Assembly (NCBI RefSeq): GCF_003711515.1 | Contig: NW_021167082.1 | Location: 1,791,691-1,855,690, forward strand | DNA from: Sodiomyces alkalinus F11 | Taxonomy: Eukaryota; Ascomycota; Sordariomycetes; Glomerellales; Plectosphaerellaceae | Reading direction: 5' to 3' | Length of the DNA stretch: 64,000 nucleotides | In this document: in pieces, positions 29,578 through 41,849 of the stretch | How positions within the stretch are numbered: position 1 is the first letter of the stretch | Layout of the letters: every line of letters starts with the position of its first letter | Position numbers and translations under genes: made by a program | The notes under the pieces: model-generated | What the model saw: the letters and a program-made list of their open reading frames with translations, nothing else | Database searches by the model: none | Told to the model about the DNA's origin: nothing

Positions 29578-31813
29578 AACCGTAATGCTAAGTTAGCCGA
29601 AAGAGTATATATCGGGTATTTAATCGGGTATAAGAGAATTAATATATACCGGATTTAGGTGCTAAAATTAGGGAGGATACTACGCACGAGAGACGTTACC
29701 TTTAATGAAAAACTCTTATATAAAGATCGCGATATAGAGCCGCCGGTTACCGAGGAGGTCTTTAAGCAATTAAATCTGCCGGTGGATTAACTCTATAATC
29801 CTCTCGCTGTTACTACTAATATTACCGATCTTCTGCTTTAACCACTACTAGAGCAGAATACTACGAGGGAGGTAATAGCGGAGGCTGCTACTGCGGCGGC
29901 TACTGCGGCTATCGCTGCTATTACTGCCGTTACTTCTAGGGGGGTGGATAGAGGTGTAGGTTTAATAACCACTACAGAATCTATAGAAGAATAATAGCAC
30001 GAGGCACCTAATTAGGAGGCACGTGGAATAGGCTAAATAAGCCCTATAACGCCTTCTACGCCTCCGGCGGCACCTGCTTTGCTATCTTCTATAATTATAC
30101 CTATAATTATGCCTCTAACGGCACCTGTTTTCCCTCCTCTAATAACCATAAACGGCCCTCCTACACCACTAACTAGAACTACGGATCTACCGCCTGTTTT
30201 TAAAGGATCTAATAAGGGTAACGATACCGAAGATTAATCTGCTAACGATACGGCTATAACCGGCGATACCGTCGCGATAGGATTATTATCTCCTAACTAA
30301 TCGGTTCTTAAAAAGAAATTAACTACTGCTACTACCGCCGTTAATCCGGTATTTACGGCTCCTGCTAAGTCTCCTTAAACCTCGTCTTTTACTACCACTA
30401 CTAACTAACCTTACTTTTCCTCTAGTAGGAAAAGCCGCCCTCCTATTATTCCGATAGCCGCTGCCGACCGGCCTGCCCGTAGTAGGCGTCTAACCGACCG
30501 TTATACCCCTCCTTTCTTTTATACCTTTTATAATTAGATCGAGATGCCGAAGAAGCCGCTATTACGCCGCGATATGCCTAAGGAACCTCTAAACTAGTCT
30601 TAAAGGCTAAAGAGTCCCTATAAATTAGAATAGATTAAGGCCGCCTTATAGAAGGTCGGCACACTTAGGTTAATAGGCACCTTTAAACGGTGGGAATAGT
30701 CCTATTAGCAGGGGTATAGCTCGGGACTGCCTAAATTAGTTCTAAGGCCACTTAACCTTAAATGGGATTTTAAGTATAAAGTCAATCCTACTAGTTACGT
30801 TAATATGTTTAAGGCATGCCTATACGTTTAAGGGGATTAATAACTCAATAACCACCTTAACGCCTACGCCTCTACCCTCGCTAAAAGGACCTTTAGGTCC
30901 TTAATAGGTATTATAGCCTACTTCGATCTCGAGACTCGGTAACTTAACGCCGTTAACGTATTCACTAATACCCTGCTTAACGAGGAAATCTATATTAAGG
31001 ACCCTCCTAGTTGGTAGTTACTCTAGTCGGCTACGGGCCGTAAAGCCCACGAATAGCTCGAGGACCTTTTAAAGTAACACCCTCCTATATAACGTAAAGG
31101 GATTCAACGGCTACGTCGAGTATTATATAGCCTACGACGTTCTTTAAAGCTATAGCACTAATAGCTCTCTTCCGTACTAGGTAAGTACGGTTTAAAGTAA
31201 TTAACCGAAGACGATTACGTTTTTAAGAATAAGGTCCTGATTACTTTTTTTTACGTTAACGATATTATCCTAATCTACCGTAAGGAATATAAATCTATAG
31301 CTAATAACCTAGTAAAACAGATATAGAAGAGCTTTTAGATCAGGGATTTAGGACTAATTAAGTGGTTCTTTAGAATTCGCATAGGACACAATCGTTAATA
31401 ACGTAAGCTATAGTTATCGCTTAATAACTATATCACCGATAAGATAAAGACGTTATATATAGATTATAGAGGTTATAGGGTTAAAAGCCCTCTTCCTTAT
31501 CCTAACGTTTTAGAATTATCTACTACCGACTAATAAGCCTCCGAAGAGTTAATCTATCTATTTCTTCGGAAGGTCGGTTCTATTAATTACGCTGCCTATT
31601 AGACCCGGCCTAACATCTCTAAAGCCGCTTCGAGGCTTACCGAATTTATCACTAACCCTTTAAAATAGTATCCCGAAGCTGTCGATAGGTGCCTAAAGTA
31701 TCTCGGCTCGATAAAGACCCTATACCTCTACTTCAAACCACGTAAAGACTACTAAAAGCCTATACTCTTCTATACCTCCGACGCCGCCTTCGCGGACGAT
31801 TATAAGACTAGGT
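29578..31813 (+). pseudogene. Copia-1 remnant, 3' part (integrase C-terminus, RT, RNase H)
   Basis: Continuation of Copia-1 after the nested insertion. It begins with the integrase C-terminal block AERVYIGYLIGY, then a proline/threonine-rich linker (about 29,880-30,540), then reverse transcriptase (YVNDIILIY near 31,253-31,279) and RNase H (RPNISKAASRL, then FYTSDAAFAD near 31,770-31,800). The RNase H frame is cut off where the Gypsy-1 LTR starts at 31,814, and the rest of Copia-1 with its 3' LTR is not found on the far side. Inactive through stops and truncation. Confidence 0.85.
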
Positions 31814-32032
31814 TATTAAAGGTATCTTCGTATAGAGTGGCATAATAGTGATTAACCGACACGTTCTAAGTGAATAGTGGTTCGTCTATAGGTAAGGGGT
31901 CTTAGAATCCTTAGATTATTCGTTGCCCGCCTTAAGAAAGAGGTCCCTAAGGCGCTCCTTTTATAGCTATCCGGGGTCTAACTAGAATCCTCCTATCTAT
32001 CCCCGGCTAACTCCCTTAATATACGACTATCA
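31814..32032 (-). repeat. Gypsy-1 3' LTR
   Basis: Matches 39,703-39,920 over its length, including AACCGACACGTTCTAAGTG and TAGCTATCCGGGGTCTAACT, with mostly transition differences. Confidence 0.88.
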
Positions 32033-32089
32033 CACCTAATATCTTAACCTTTATCCTCCTATTAACTCCTAGTTGTCCTACCTCTAACT

Positions 32090-32410
32090 TTCTATAGCCT
32101 AATATCTAGGAATCTAGATATAGCCTCGGCCCTTCTAAGTCGTGGTAATATCCCTTATAGATACTATCCCTTAGCTATATAATAACAAGACTCTAGCGAT
32201 AACCTATTAATTCCAGGTATACCTACTATTAGACAGGCCCTTCTAGATCGTGGACCTAAGTCGTATAGATACTATCCCTTAGCTATATAATAGCGAGCTA
32301 TAATAATAACCTATTAATTCTAGGTATACCTGCTACTAGATAGGCCCTTCTAGATTATAGATATAAGTCTTATAGATACTATCCCTTAGCTATACTATTA
32401 AGATAATACC
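32090..32410. repeat. Tandem repeat, about 3 units of 107-108 bp
   Basis: The core ATACTATCCCTTAGCTATA recurs at 32,161, 32,269 and 32,376 (spacing 108 and 107 bp). Shared intervening text includes AACCTATTAATTC and GGCCCTTCTAGA. It lies inside Gypsy-1 just before the 3' LTR. Confidence 0.85.
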
Positions 32411-33288
32411 GTATTAATAACCGGTTAGTCCGTGATATATCTGCTATTATTAACCCAATAAGCTGAGTATATCTTATCGTCCCTTACTTAGTATATCCGT
32501 GATATAATGCCCCTCCGTGAAGCGCCTGTCCTTAGGCGGCTATTAGACGAAGGGGAAATCTAGTAACTATAGTAGGCTATGCAGTATTCAGTTAATAAGT
32601 GATTTATTCACGAATAATAGTATTCCCTTAGAGATAAGAACCTATCGTGGGTTAGTAGTTATCCCATTATAAAGCACCTCAAAGGCATCTAGTTTAAAAT
32701 CCTTTATTAATTTATCCTCTTAACTAAAAGCATTATTTATATCTTAAAGAGTTATAGGGCTTTATTAGTTTGATAGTCTATAAATAATAGCCTTTTAGTA
32801 ACTATTATATAGGTGGTTAATACCTTAGCCCCCTTTATTCTATAAATATAGTAACTCGGGGAGGCAAATACTCTTACCTATTACTTAATAAGATAAAATA
32901 GAAGGCATAGCGGCCCTATAAGCCGTAGATATTATCCTATACCTTCTAAAATCAAACAATCCTCTTCCTATTCTTCTTTAGCTATTATAATAAGCTTAGT
33001 TTTTTTGGTTATAGCAGGTAAGTTAAATCCCGGCTATAACGCTATTAATCTTCTATCGCTTTAAGCGTCGACGAAGATTAGCGTCCTTACGTTTCTTAGT
33101 TATAATCTCGGCGTTCTATCCGTTATTAATAGTTAGATATTAGCTAATAGCCGTTAGAGATACCCCTAGTTAACTAATCCTCTTTTTATAATAATATAAT
33201 TCGTCCTATAAGGCCTCCTTTACCTCCTCTATACTCTTATTTTTATCGGGAGACTAATAATTCGATAGCTCGCCGTTAATTCGTTAAT

Positions 33289-34440
33289 ATACCTCCTAAA
33301 ACAGCTCTAAAGAATACCGCCGCTACTAGTACTAGTAGTAGTGCCCCCGCCGCGGGTAGTAAGCGAAAGGCTAGGGGTACTACTAAGAGGGCCCCTAAGC
33401 GCGCGAAGACTACCGGTAGTAGTGCTGCTATTAGCAGTAGTAGTAGTAGTAGTATAATATCGTCGCCCGCTAGTTCCTTAGGAACTAATAATAACTCCAC
33501 CACTTCCGTCCTTACCGCTCCTAAGATAGTTTCGACGCCTATCTCGCCTATAGCTCCCCTTATTACGCCTCCGACCGCTCCTCCTACTACTCTATTAACG
33601 CCTAGTAGTCAGATAACTACTCTTTAGCCCGTTATTCGCGGAGATATAAAGGATATAGGTTATAGCGGTCCCCTACAGGAACTATATAACCGTTATACCC
33701 GCTATTAGTACACTAAGACTAATTTTACCGCTACCCCTGTTATTTTCCGCTTATACCGCTTTACTAAAAGTAAGATAACCCTTTAGTAGTTCCTTGGCGA
33801 GCGATGGCTAATATGACTATATTCGTAGAATAATCTGCTAAATATAATTACTGCTAGACGTAAGGTAGTAAGCCTTATAACGAGGTAAGCCCTATACCCC
33901 TTTCTTGCTATAACCGCTCCGCGGCCGACTAATAAGTTATAGTTACTTATTAATACTCGTAAATTAGCTTAATTAATATAGAATAATAGTATAAGAGTTT
34001 TTAATAAAAACCGTAGCTTTATACTAAGTGAACGGCGGTTATTAACGGAAGCCCGGGCTCGGCTTAGGGCACTTATGGCTAATTAAAGCGAGGCCCGTAA
34101 TTAAATCCCCCGGGCCGAGCGGTTAATTCGTCGGTAGCGCGAGGTTAAAGCTAACTCGTAACTAAAAGCTTCTAAGGATCGTAACTACCTCTTAGGCCGC
34201 CTTATAGTGGCTATAGAATAACACGTTATAGAAAGTCGTACGACTAATAGTTTATTATAAGAGTTAGTTTAAAGTAATAAAGATTTAGTTAATAAGCTAG
34301 CGGTTATTATTAATTAATCTAGTAGTAGTAATAAGGAGGTAGGCGGTAATAGTTAAGGCGGCGGGTTAAATATAGGAGTCGAACTGGATAATCTCCTGGC
34401 TACTATACTGGCTTAAAGGAATACGGTTTAGACGTAGTTA
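33289..34440 (+). pseudogene. Antisense accessory ORF of Gypsy-1 (X1), RIP-degraded
   Basis: A plus-strand frame of about 380 codons, tail-to-tail with Gypsy-1 pol. The start reads ATA (probably ATG before RIP) followed by CCTCCTAAA. Interrupting codons are TAG/TAA only. The product is Ser/Thr/Ala/Pro-rich at the N-terminus with a basic stretch SKRKARGTTKRAPKRAK resembling a nuclear localisation signal (about residues 23-39). It then has a tract of serines, a Thr/Pro-rich linker, and a long helical, charged C-terminal half (EARARLRALMAN, IRRQREVKANSQLKASKDRN) suggesting coiled coil. A second copy on the opposite strand at 51,665-52,287 keeps the same frame. I do not recognise the family. The C-terminal end is uncertain because natural stops cannot be told from mutated Gln codons. 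Confidence 0.6.
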
Positions 34441-34564
34441 ATTTGGGGTTAGCCGCTTTAGTCCCCCCTTTTATATAGGGTTTTTTTTTTCTATTTTTGC
34501 TTAGTAAGGATAATAGTAAGGAGAGGCCTATTAGGTAATAGAATAAATGACTTTTTTATGCGGA

Positions 34565-37500
34565 AATTAATTATAAGTCGGCTAGTTCCTAACCGCTGAC
34601 TAGTTATATATTCTATAGTAATAGCAATCGAGAAGATTATTCGGTAAATTCCTTTTTAGTTTCTATATATTTTCCTCGTGGCCGTAGTCCGCCCACTTAA
34701 TAAGATACTATCGGCGACTGCCGTTATAATGGTAGGCGAGGATATCTTCGACCTTATACTTATCTAACTCTTATAGTTTAATATCTATATCCTTAGAGAC
34801 TAGCGATTTACTATGACGGGACCGTTAGGGTTCTAATAGAGAAACTAGAAATACGTTATAGATCTTTAATTTTAGTAGTAAGTCTAGTTTATATACTAGG
34901 CCGTGCTAGCTAATAACCTTAACGATACGGTAAAGTCCTAAGAACTTATCGGATAGTTTACGGTTAGGCCGCCGCTAGCGAATATTTTTAGCGGAGAGTA
35001 GTATATACTTATCCTTATTAAAGCGTTTCTAAACACGGCCCTTATTATAATAGCGCTCGTATATAGCCTATACCTTCCGAATTAGGGCGTTTATTACTTC
35101 TCGGTTAGCTAATAAGTATCGAACTTATTATTCTATAGTAGCTAATTTAGATTCCCCTTTTAGCTAAGATTATAACTTATATAGCCCGCGTGGATTATAA
35201 CCTATAAGTAAGACGGCCGGCGTATTATTCGTGGTTAAGTGCTAGGAGGTATTATAGACGAATTAGGCGAGTAGGAGCTTATCTACCTAGTTGTTCTGCT
35301 TAAATATATAAAACGTACGTAGGTAGTATTTAAGACTCTGGTTTTAGCGTTTTATCTAACCGTCCGTCTATAGGTGCTAGGCCGTTAATAGCCGCCTATC
35401 TACCCCGAGGTATATATAGAGTGTCTTCTAGAACCGGCTTATAAATAGTAATCCTCGGTCGGAGATAATACTATCGGGTAGGCTATACTTACTAAAGATA
35501 TACGTTTATAGGATATCTGCTAGCCTATCCGCGGTTAATTTACTATTAGTTGGTATATAGATAGCGTACTTAGTATACCTATATACCGCTACTAAGATAG
35601 TATCTCGCCTATATCCGCTATTAGCGACTAGTAGAAAACCGGTAACGAAGTCGATAGATATTTCTTAGAATAGTCGGCGTAGGATAGGCAAGCTCTATAT
35701 TATACTATATAGTTTATAGTACGGGGCCTTTATACGCTAATATATAAGATAACTAGGGATAAACTTCTTAATATCGCGTTATAAGTAATCCTAGTAGTAG
35801 ATATCTCGAATACGTCGTATAGCCTTAGCGATACCTGGATAATTAGCGGTTAGACTATTATAGAAGGCCTATAAGATAGTATCGCGTAAACCCGAATAGT
35901 TAGGGATATAAAGATAATTCTTAAAATAAAGAACCCTATCGTTATCCTCGGACCACGGGTTCTATAAAGCTAGGCCGGGCGGTTTTATAATAGCGAGTTT
36001 ATTATAAAAAGGATCCTCCTTTTATACCTTGACGACCTAAGACCGTAGGTCGATTTATAGTTAGCTATCATCGGCGCTTATATTAGCGATAAGACGCTAG
36101 GTTACGTACGTAGTTAATATACCGAGGGCGAATTTATAAGTAAACGCCTCTACTAGCTTAGCGTGTTCGGCGTTTAGGGCCGCGGTATCGGGTATAAACT
36201 AAGGTTTACGGGATAGACTATTAGCCGGATTATAGATACCCGGTCGATACTTAATCTCGAAATCGTAGGCGGCTAGTTCCTTAAGCTATCGTGTATATTA
36301 GACTTTAATACGTGGTTTATCTAAAAGATAGCGGTAATTAAGATAGTCCGTTAAGACTTCGATATAAAACCGACTATAGGCCACGTAATAGCGCTAAATA
36401 TGGAAAGCTTCGTATATAGCTATTAACTCGGTATCCGGCGTCGTGTAATTTAACTTAGCTTCCTTAAGCTTACGCGAAAAGAAGGTAATTAGGTTCTAAC
36501 GGCCGTTCTTTAATTAACTAATCACTACTCCTAAGGCGAAGGTAAAGGTATCTGGCTTAACGCGTATAGGAAGAGCTGGACCGAAGTGCCGTAGGACGGG
36601 CGTATCTTAGAATCGGTCGTAGAGTTTAACGAATATAGCTAGTTAGTCGTTATTTAAAGTAAAGGTACCGGTTAGCCTATCGCCTTTTAATAAGTTTATA
36701 AGGGATACGATAATCTTAGAATAGTTTTTAATAAATTGGCGGTAAAAACCCGTAAAGCCTAAGAAGACTTAAATCTTATGTATCGTATTAAGGGGTTATT
36801 AGTCTCGGATTACCTTAACACGAGTAGGGTCTATATAAACACCGGTTAGATTATAGATAAATCTAAGAAACTCGACTTCGGATATTTTAAAAATATATTT
36901 TTCTAGGTTTATAAATAGAGACTATTCTCTAAGACGTTATAACACCTAACGGATATATAGTCGGTGGGTAGTTATATATGAACTATAAATTAAAATATCG
37001 TTAAGGTAAATAATATAAATAGTATCTACTAGACTAGCTAAGGTATAGTTAATATACTTCTAGAAACTAGTAGGTGTATTATAGAGGCTAAACGGTATAA
37101 TAAGGTATTTAAAATAGCCGCATTTTATTCGGAACGCCGTCTTCTATTCGTCGCCTTCCCGTATTCGTAGGCGATAGTACGTATCTTTAAGGTCTAATTT
37201 AGTATAGATAGTAAAAAAGGCTAATAGATCTAAAATCTTATAGATTAAGGGTAACGGTGTGCGGTCTTTACGTATAACACGGTTAAATACCCGGTAGTTA
37301 ACGTAGAGTCGAAGTTTACCTCCCTTTTTTAGTATAAATAAAACGGGCGCGCCCGTGGGGCTACTAGATAACCTAATCCACCCTTTCTCGGTAACCTCAT
37401 AGATATATTATCGTAAGACGGCTAGTTCCGCTACGGTTAACGGGTAGATTAGTCCGGGGGGTAGCGTTTTATTATCTTATAGCTTAATAGGGTAGTCCTA

Positions 37501-39690
37501 CTTATAGTGGCCTAGTAGTTAGCTAGCTCGTACGACGTTAAAAAAGTCTACGTAATCAAGGTATTAGGGGGGTAGTTATACTAATAACCGCGTTAGTCGA
37601 GGCCCTTCTTCTTATACGTCTATATAACCTAATTATAATATCGACCCTTTATAAGGTTTATCGGTAGTTAGTATTAAAATAGCGATTAACTCCCGTATAG
37701 TCTTTTTTAATTACTTCCTAGAATTAACCAGAGCTAATTCGTGTTATTTAATTCGATATATCTAGCTACTATCTCGCTAGTTAATAGTTAGGTTAACTAC
37801 GGAGAGCCACGGATAGCTAAGGATAATTCGCGGCCCCTTAGGGTTAAGATCTAAGACGTGAAATTCGGTTCGGCGTATCTTAATACGTCCCTAACTATCG
37901 GTTAACCGGAGAAGGCCAGCTATTATTCTATAGATAGATATAGTCTTATCCTTTACTAACTAAGAAACCTAGCGCGAAGGCCTATCCGATACCTATCCTT
38001 CCTATAAAGTAGATCGATCCACGATATTTATATCCGCTCCTTTATTAAGAATAGCCGTGGTATAGACTTACCGCCCGCCTTACCTTAACGCTATAAGAGC
38101 TTTAATTAGCTTATAGCCCGAGGGCTTAGTATAAAGCGGGGCGTTTTCCTATTATTAAGACTAGTTATTAGATTAGGTATAACTAATATTCGACCGAGTA
38201 CCGGCCACGGGTTATCGGTTAGGGTTTAAGGTAAAAGTATTAGAACCGCTATTACTATCCTTTAGTTCCGGGTAATTATTACGAAGATATCCCTTTTTAT
38301 AATAGTAGTAGCACTCTATATCCGCTAAACGGCGTTTTTTCGGTTAATTCGGGGTTATCTCTTATCTAGCGGAGGTCTCCGTATCTTCTAAGGATAGGCT
38401 TCTCTTAGAACTACTACTAGCTTAGTTTATAGCTACCGAACGGTTAGACCGCCGTGATTACGAAGCCGATACCTTATCCTTATCTTCCGCTATATCTTGA
38501 TTTCGAAGCAGCTTAGCCTCCTATACTACCGAACAAAGTTCGGTATAAGTTTTAGGGGGTCTCTTAGCGATTATATAGTCGTGAATAGGCCGTTATAGCT
38601 TAATAATTATAAGCTATATACGCTAGTTATCTTTAATAGGTATAGGGATCTTATTAAAGAATCGATTAATCCGGTTAAGAAAGTGGTTATATTTTTTCCT
38701 ATCTCTTTACTTAGTAGAGGTACTAAATAGTTAGTCCGCGGCGGTTAACGTGCGGGTGTTATCGTCGATAATCTGCCCCGAAAGGAAGTTCTTTATTTCC
38801 TGCCACGTCGCTATAAAAGCTCTAGGCGTAGTAATCAACCGTTATTAGGCACGCTACTGCGACCTAATAGCCTAAGGAAAAGCGTTATTAGCGAAATACA
38901 CTTTTATCTTATCGTTCTGAAAATTACTAGAATTAAGGTAAAAACGCTCTTCTAAGTCCTCGATAAACGTTTAGTATTAATCCTAGGATTAGCTATCCTA
39001 TTTAGAGATAGGGTAGTCTATCATAGCCTAGTCGTTACGGGTTAGTGGTTAGTTACCCGGGTCTTATAGTATATCCGCGGTATTACTATTATCTCGTAGA
39101 GCTTAGAGTTATCCGGCTAGGTAATATCGCTCCTAGTTTAACCTAAAAGCTTCGACCTATTCTCGTAACTATACCACTATTAAATAGCTAACGCCCGTAG
39201 TAGTATTAAGGGGGCGACGTCTAATATCCGATACCGATTAGGCGGGTCTATTCACCGATAGTCCTTAATAAGGCGGAATATATAGCCGGGTTATCCGAGG
39301 TTAGTCGGTGGTTATTTCCGCGGTAAAGGTCTATAAGGTAGGTTTAAAAGAGATAGGTATTATAAGGGGGGTCCGCTCTATAGCGCTTAGGTTCTTAGTC
39401 CCCGGAGCGGTACCGATAAATACCTTAGCACTACGATCTACGGTAAGCTAAGGGTCGGCTACCTATTAGGCTATTCGAGGTATATTACCTTACTCGGCGT
39501 GTAGCTTATTCTGCTTTTACGGCTATAGCTAAGGATTCACCTCGCTATTACGGTTAGGCTTAGTATCTCCTATCTCGAACTCGGGGAGTAATTAGTATGG
39601 TGATAATATACTAAGAATAACTAATTAGTTCTCCGCTTAGGTAGGTAGGGCAGAAATTTTACACCGGTCTATATACTTAGGTAAGGTAGA
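34565..39690 (-). pseudogene. Gypsy-1 gag-pol with chromodomain remnant
   Basis: Read right to left with stops as Gln: gag (about 39,640-38,350); a zinc knuckle CYYYYKKGYLRNNYP near 38,300, in which RIP has turned the second and third Cys and the His into Tyr; an aspartic protease block near 38,000 (DSG now NKG); reverse transcriptase (about 37,450-36,850, with YLNDILIYS); RNase H; integrase (ISIDFVTGF, then ISDRGLLF, with the catalytic Glu probably changed to Lys); and a C-terminal chromodomain (YLIKWADYGHEENIQ, about 34,760-34,600). The order protease-RT-RNase H-integrase-chromodomain defines a chromovirus. Inactive. Confidence 0.87.
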
Positions 39691-39702
39691 GAACGAATAA
39701 AA

Positions 39703-39920
39703 TATTAAAGGTATCTTTATATAGAGTAGTATAATAGTAATTAACCGACACGTTCTAAGTGAATAGTGGTTTGTCTATAGGTAAAGGGTCTTAGAATCCT
39801 TAGATTATTCGTTACCCGCCTTAAGAAAGAGGTCCTTAAGGCGCTCTTTTTATAGCTATCCGGGGTCTAACTAGAATCCTCCTATCTATCCCCGGCTAAC
39901 TCCCTTAATATAAGACTATC
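39703..39920 (-). repeat. Gypsy-1 5' LTR
   Basis: Partner of the LTR at 31,814. Its outer end abuts the Gypsy-2 LTR at 39,921 with no spacer. Confidence 0.88.
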
Positions 39921-40128
39921 TGTGGCGGCTTATTAAAAGTTATTCACGTATTAAGGCCGAAAATATAGATTATTCGAACTAAGGAGGGAAAGGAGGAAGG
40001 GAAAAGCCTACGCGTTATATAGGCGGCTAGGTATATATAGAATCGCACGGACCTCGCTCGCTAAGGGGTCCGTGCTTCTTAGTCCCGGCCACTGCCGGGG
40101 ACTATTCTGCGGGCTATAGCCCGTAATA
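39921..40128 (-). repeat. Gypsy-2 3' LTR (copy A) with adjacent polypurine tract
   Basis: A 208-bp LTR matching the reverse complement of 59,339-59,541. Minus-strand ends read TATTACGGG (probably TGTTACGGG before RIP) and GCCGCCACA. The run of 12 C at 40,130-40,141 is a G12 polypurine tract on the element's strand, directly upstream of its 3' LTR as expected for plus-strand priming. The short hairpin GGGCTATAGCCC sits at the LTR start. Confidence 0.88.
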
Positions 40129-40540
40129 TCCCCCCCCCCCCGCCAGAGGCGAGGTCGTGGTCGTATCGCGGTCGCACGGTCGTGACCTTATATTACTCTA
40201 ACTTCCTTGCGTATAATATAAAAATAGCCTCCTTTATTCGATCCTATTAAAGGCTCCTTCGAAGGGAGGTAGTCCGTAGTAGCCAAGATCCTTTTAAGCC
40301 TAAAATAGCATAAAGGAGTTCCCGTATCGCGGTGCCGTCGTAAGCCCCTCGCCGGCGTGTATACTCGTTATAAACGATATACCTGCCGAATATATAATCG
40401 GGGGTTATTCCTTCCACCCGAATAGCGTAGGAAGGTAGTAAAATAAACCTCCTACTATTCCTCGTTTTTTCCTATTTTCTTCCCTTTCCATAGCTTCCTT
40501 TTAGGCGTTTCCTTACTTTTTTTTTAATTAAATTTTCTAT

Positions 40541-41761
40541 ACCGTAAGTTACCCCGAGATACCTCGTAGGTCCTTTAATAGTATAACTAATATCGCTAAG
40601 TAATAGCTTATCTATTAGGCCGCCTATATTCTCCTTACTATAAGTTTACCCGCTCCTTACTCCTGGTTTAGGGCTATAGCTAACCGTTAGCAGATATCTA
40701 ACTACGCCTCGCCTAGTAAACGCCCTTATAAGGGCAGTAGTGATAATAATATAAGTTCCGCCTATATCGCTATCGGTTACGAGGTCGGCGGTAACTAATA
40801 CTAAGTAAACTCCGACCCCCCCCCTAAAAAGCGTAAAGCCCCTAAAAATCCGCCCGGCCCTCGCCGCCTAGCCCCCTATACGTAGTATACTACCCAGTAA
40901 TATAAATAAGAGTATAGCGTCGAGTATTACTACTAGTCGGGCCTTAGCGCGGCTAAGGCCGACGCTAAGTATTACGAGTATTCTTACCCGATATATAAAT
41001 ATTCTCTTATAGGTAGTCCTTATTAGATATATAGTAACTATAACTAATAAGCGATATAGCTCCCCGCTACCGCTCACGACGCCGCTAACGCCTTATAGAA
41101 TACCGCCCGCGCTATAAACGAAGACGCCGATAACGAGAATATAAGTTTACGTCGGCCTCTTATATCACGACTTCCGTGCTAACTATCCGCGTAGAACCGC
41201 TGTTAATTCCAGGAAGCGTGTAGTAACTTCTAAGTTACTCTTAGTCAGGCTAAATCGGGCCAGAACGTCGTAGGTTCCTTATAAGCCCCCGCTCCCGTTA
41301 TCGCCCCCGCCCCTACCGCCGCTTAGCCGTCCGCCGCCCTACTATCCGCCGCCCCGTCCACCACTACCGAGTTCTAGGTAAGTATAATACGAGTCCTCGA
41401 TAATATCGCCTCCTCTATATATAGTATAGATAAGACACTTAAGGAGGTATCGTAAAAGATAGAGGATAGGAATAATAATATTACTATAATATCGTAGAAG
41501 GTTTATAACCTCTCCTACTCCGTCCGCCGCGTGTATAAGCACTATATAGCCGTAACCCCCTTCGGCGCTAAGGATAATCCGGGGGCTATTCCCGAGGCTA
41601 CGCTCGCCTCGGCTCCTCCTTAGGAGGAGTCGTAGGTAGGTACCGCTAAGGTCGGCGTGGCCTTATAAAAGGAGGAGCTAGAAAAGGGTAAAATCGTAGG
41701 GGAATAGGCTATTAGTGTTATTTTTAGGGGTTTATCCGGTTCTTCCCCACTCCTAAGTTAA
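40541..41761 (+). pseudogene. Antisense accessory ORF of Gypsy-2 (X2), RIP-degraded
   Basis: A plus-strand frame of about 400 codons convergent with the Gypsy-2 pol that ends near 41,850. All interruptions in this frame are TAA or TAG, as expected from CAA/CAG. The translated text is protein-like throughout. It includes a basic stretch PPPKKRKAPKNPPGPRR (possible nuclear localisation signal), an Ala/Pro-rich linker (APAPVIAPAPTAA) and a helical segment with heptad-like spacing (VLDNIASSIYSIDKTLKEV, then IEDRNNN) before a Pro/Glu/Lys-rich tail. The start codon is not identified and the end is uncertain. No family recognised. It is not similar by eye to X1 beyond the layout of basic region, linker and coiled-coil-like part. 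Confidence 0.55.
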
Positions 41762-41849
41762 GTAGTGCGGGGGTATAACCCTAATAAATCTTACTCTTAG
41801 TCCTCGCTCTCTTCGCCGCTACGTTAGCCTTCTTTCACGTCCGTGTCTT

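Larger units (their letters stand above)
31814..39920 (-). mobile_element. Gypsy-1 chromovirus
   Basis: An 8.1-kb minus-strand Ty3/Gypsy element bounded by a pair of about 219-bp LTRs (31,814-32,032 and 39,703-39,920). From 5' to 3' on the minus strand it carries LTR, gag-pol with a chromodomain, a convergent antisense frame (33,289-34,440, plus strand), a roughly 0.9 kb region with 108-bp tandem repeats, and the 3' LTR. No target-site duplication is seen: the left flank is Copia-1 RNase H and the right flank is directly the Gypsy-2 LTR. The ends have therefore been rearranged, or the insertion lost one flank. Confidence 0.85.

Noticed and set aside
32080..32410. Regular repeats as a possible CRISPR array
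   Set aside because: Units are 107-108 bp with no short identical repeat plus unique spacer pattern, and the context is a fungal retrotransposon.
33276..33503. 75-codon minus-strand open frame rich in Leu/Val
   Set aside because: Shadow of the repetitive Ser-codon part of antisense frame X1 on the other strand.
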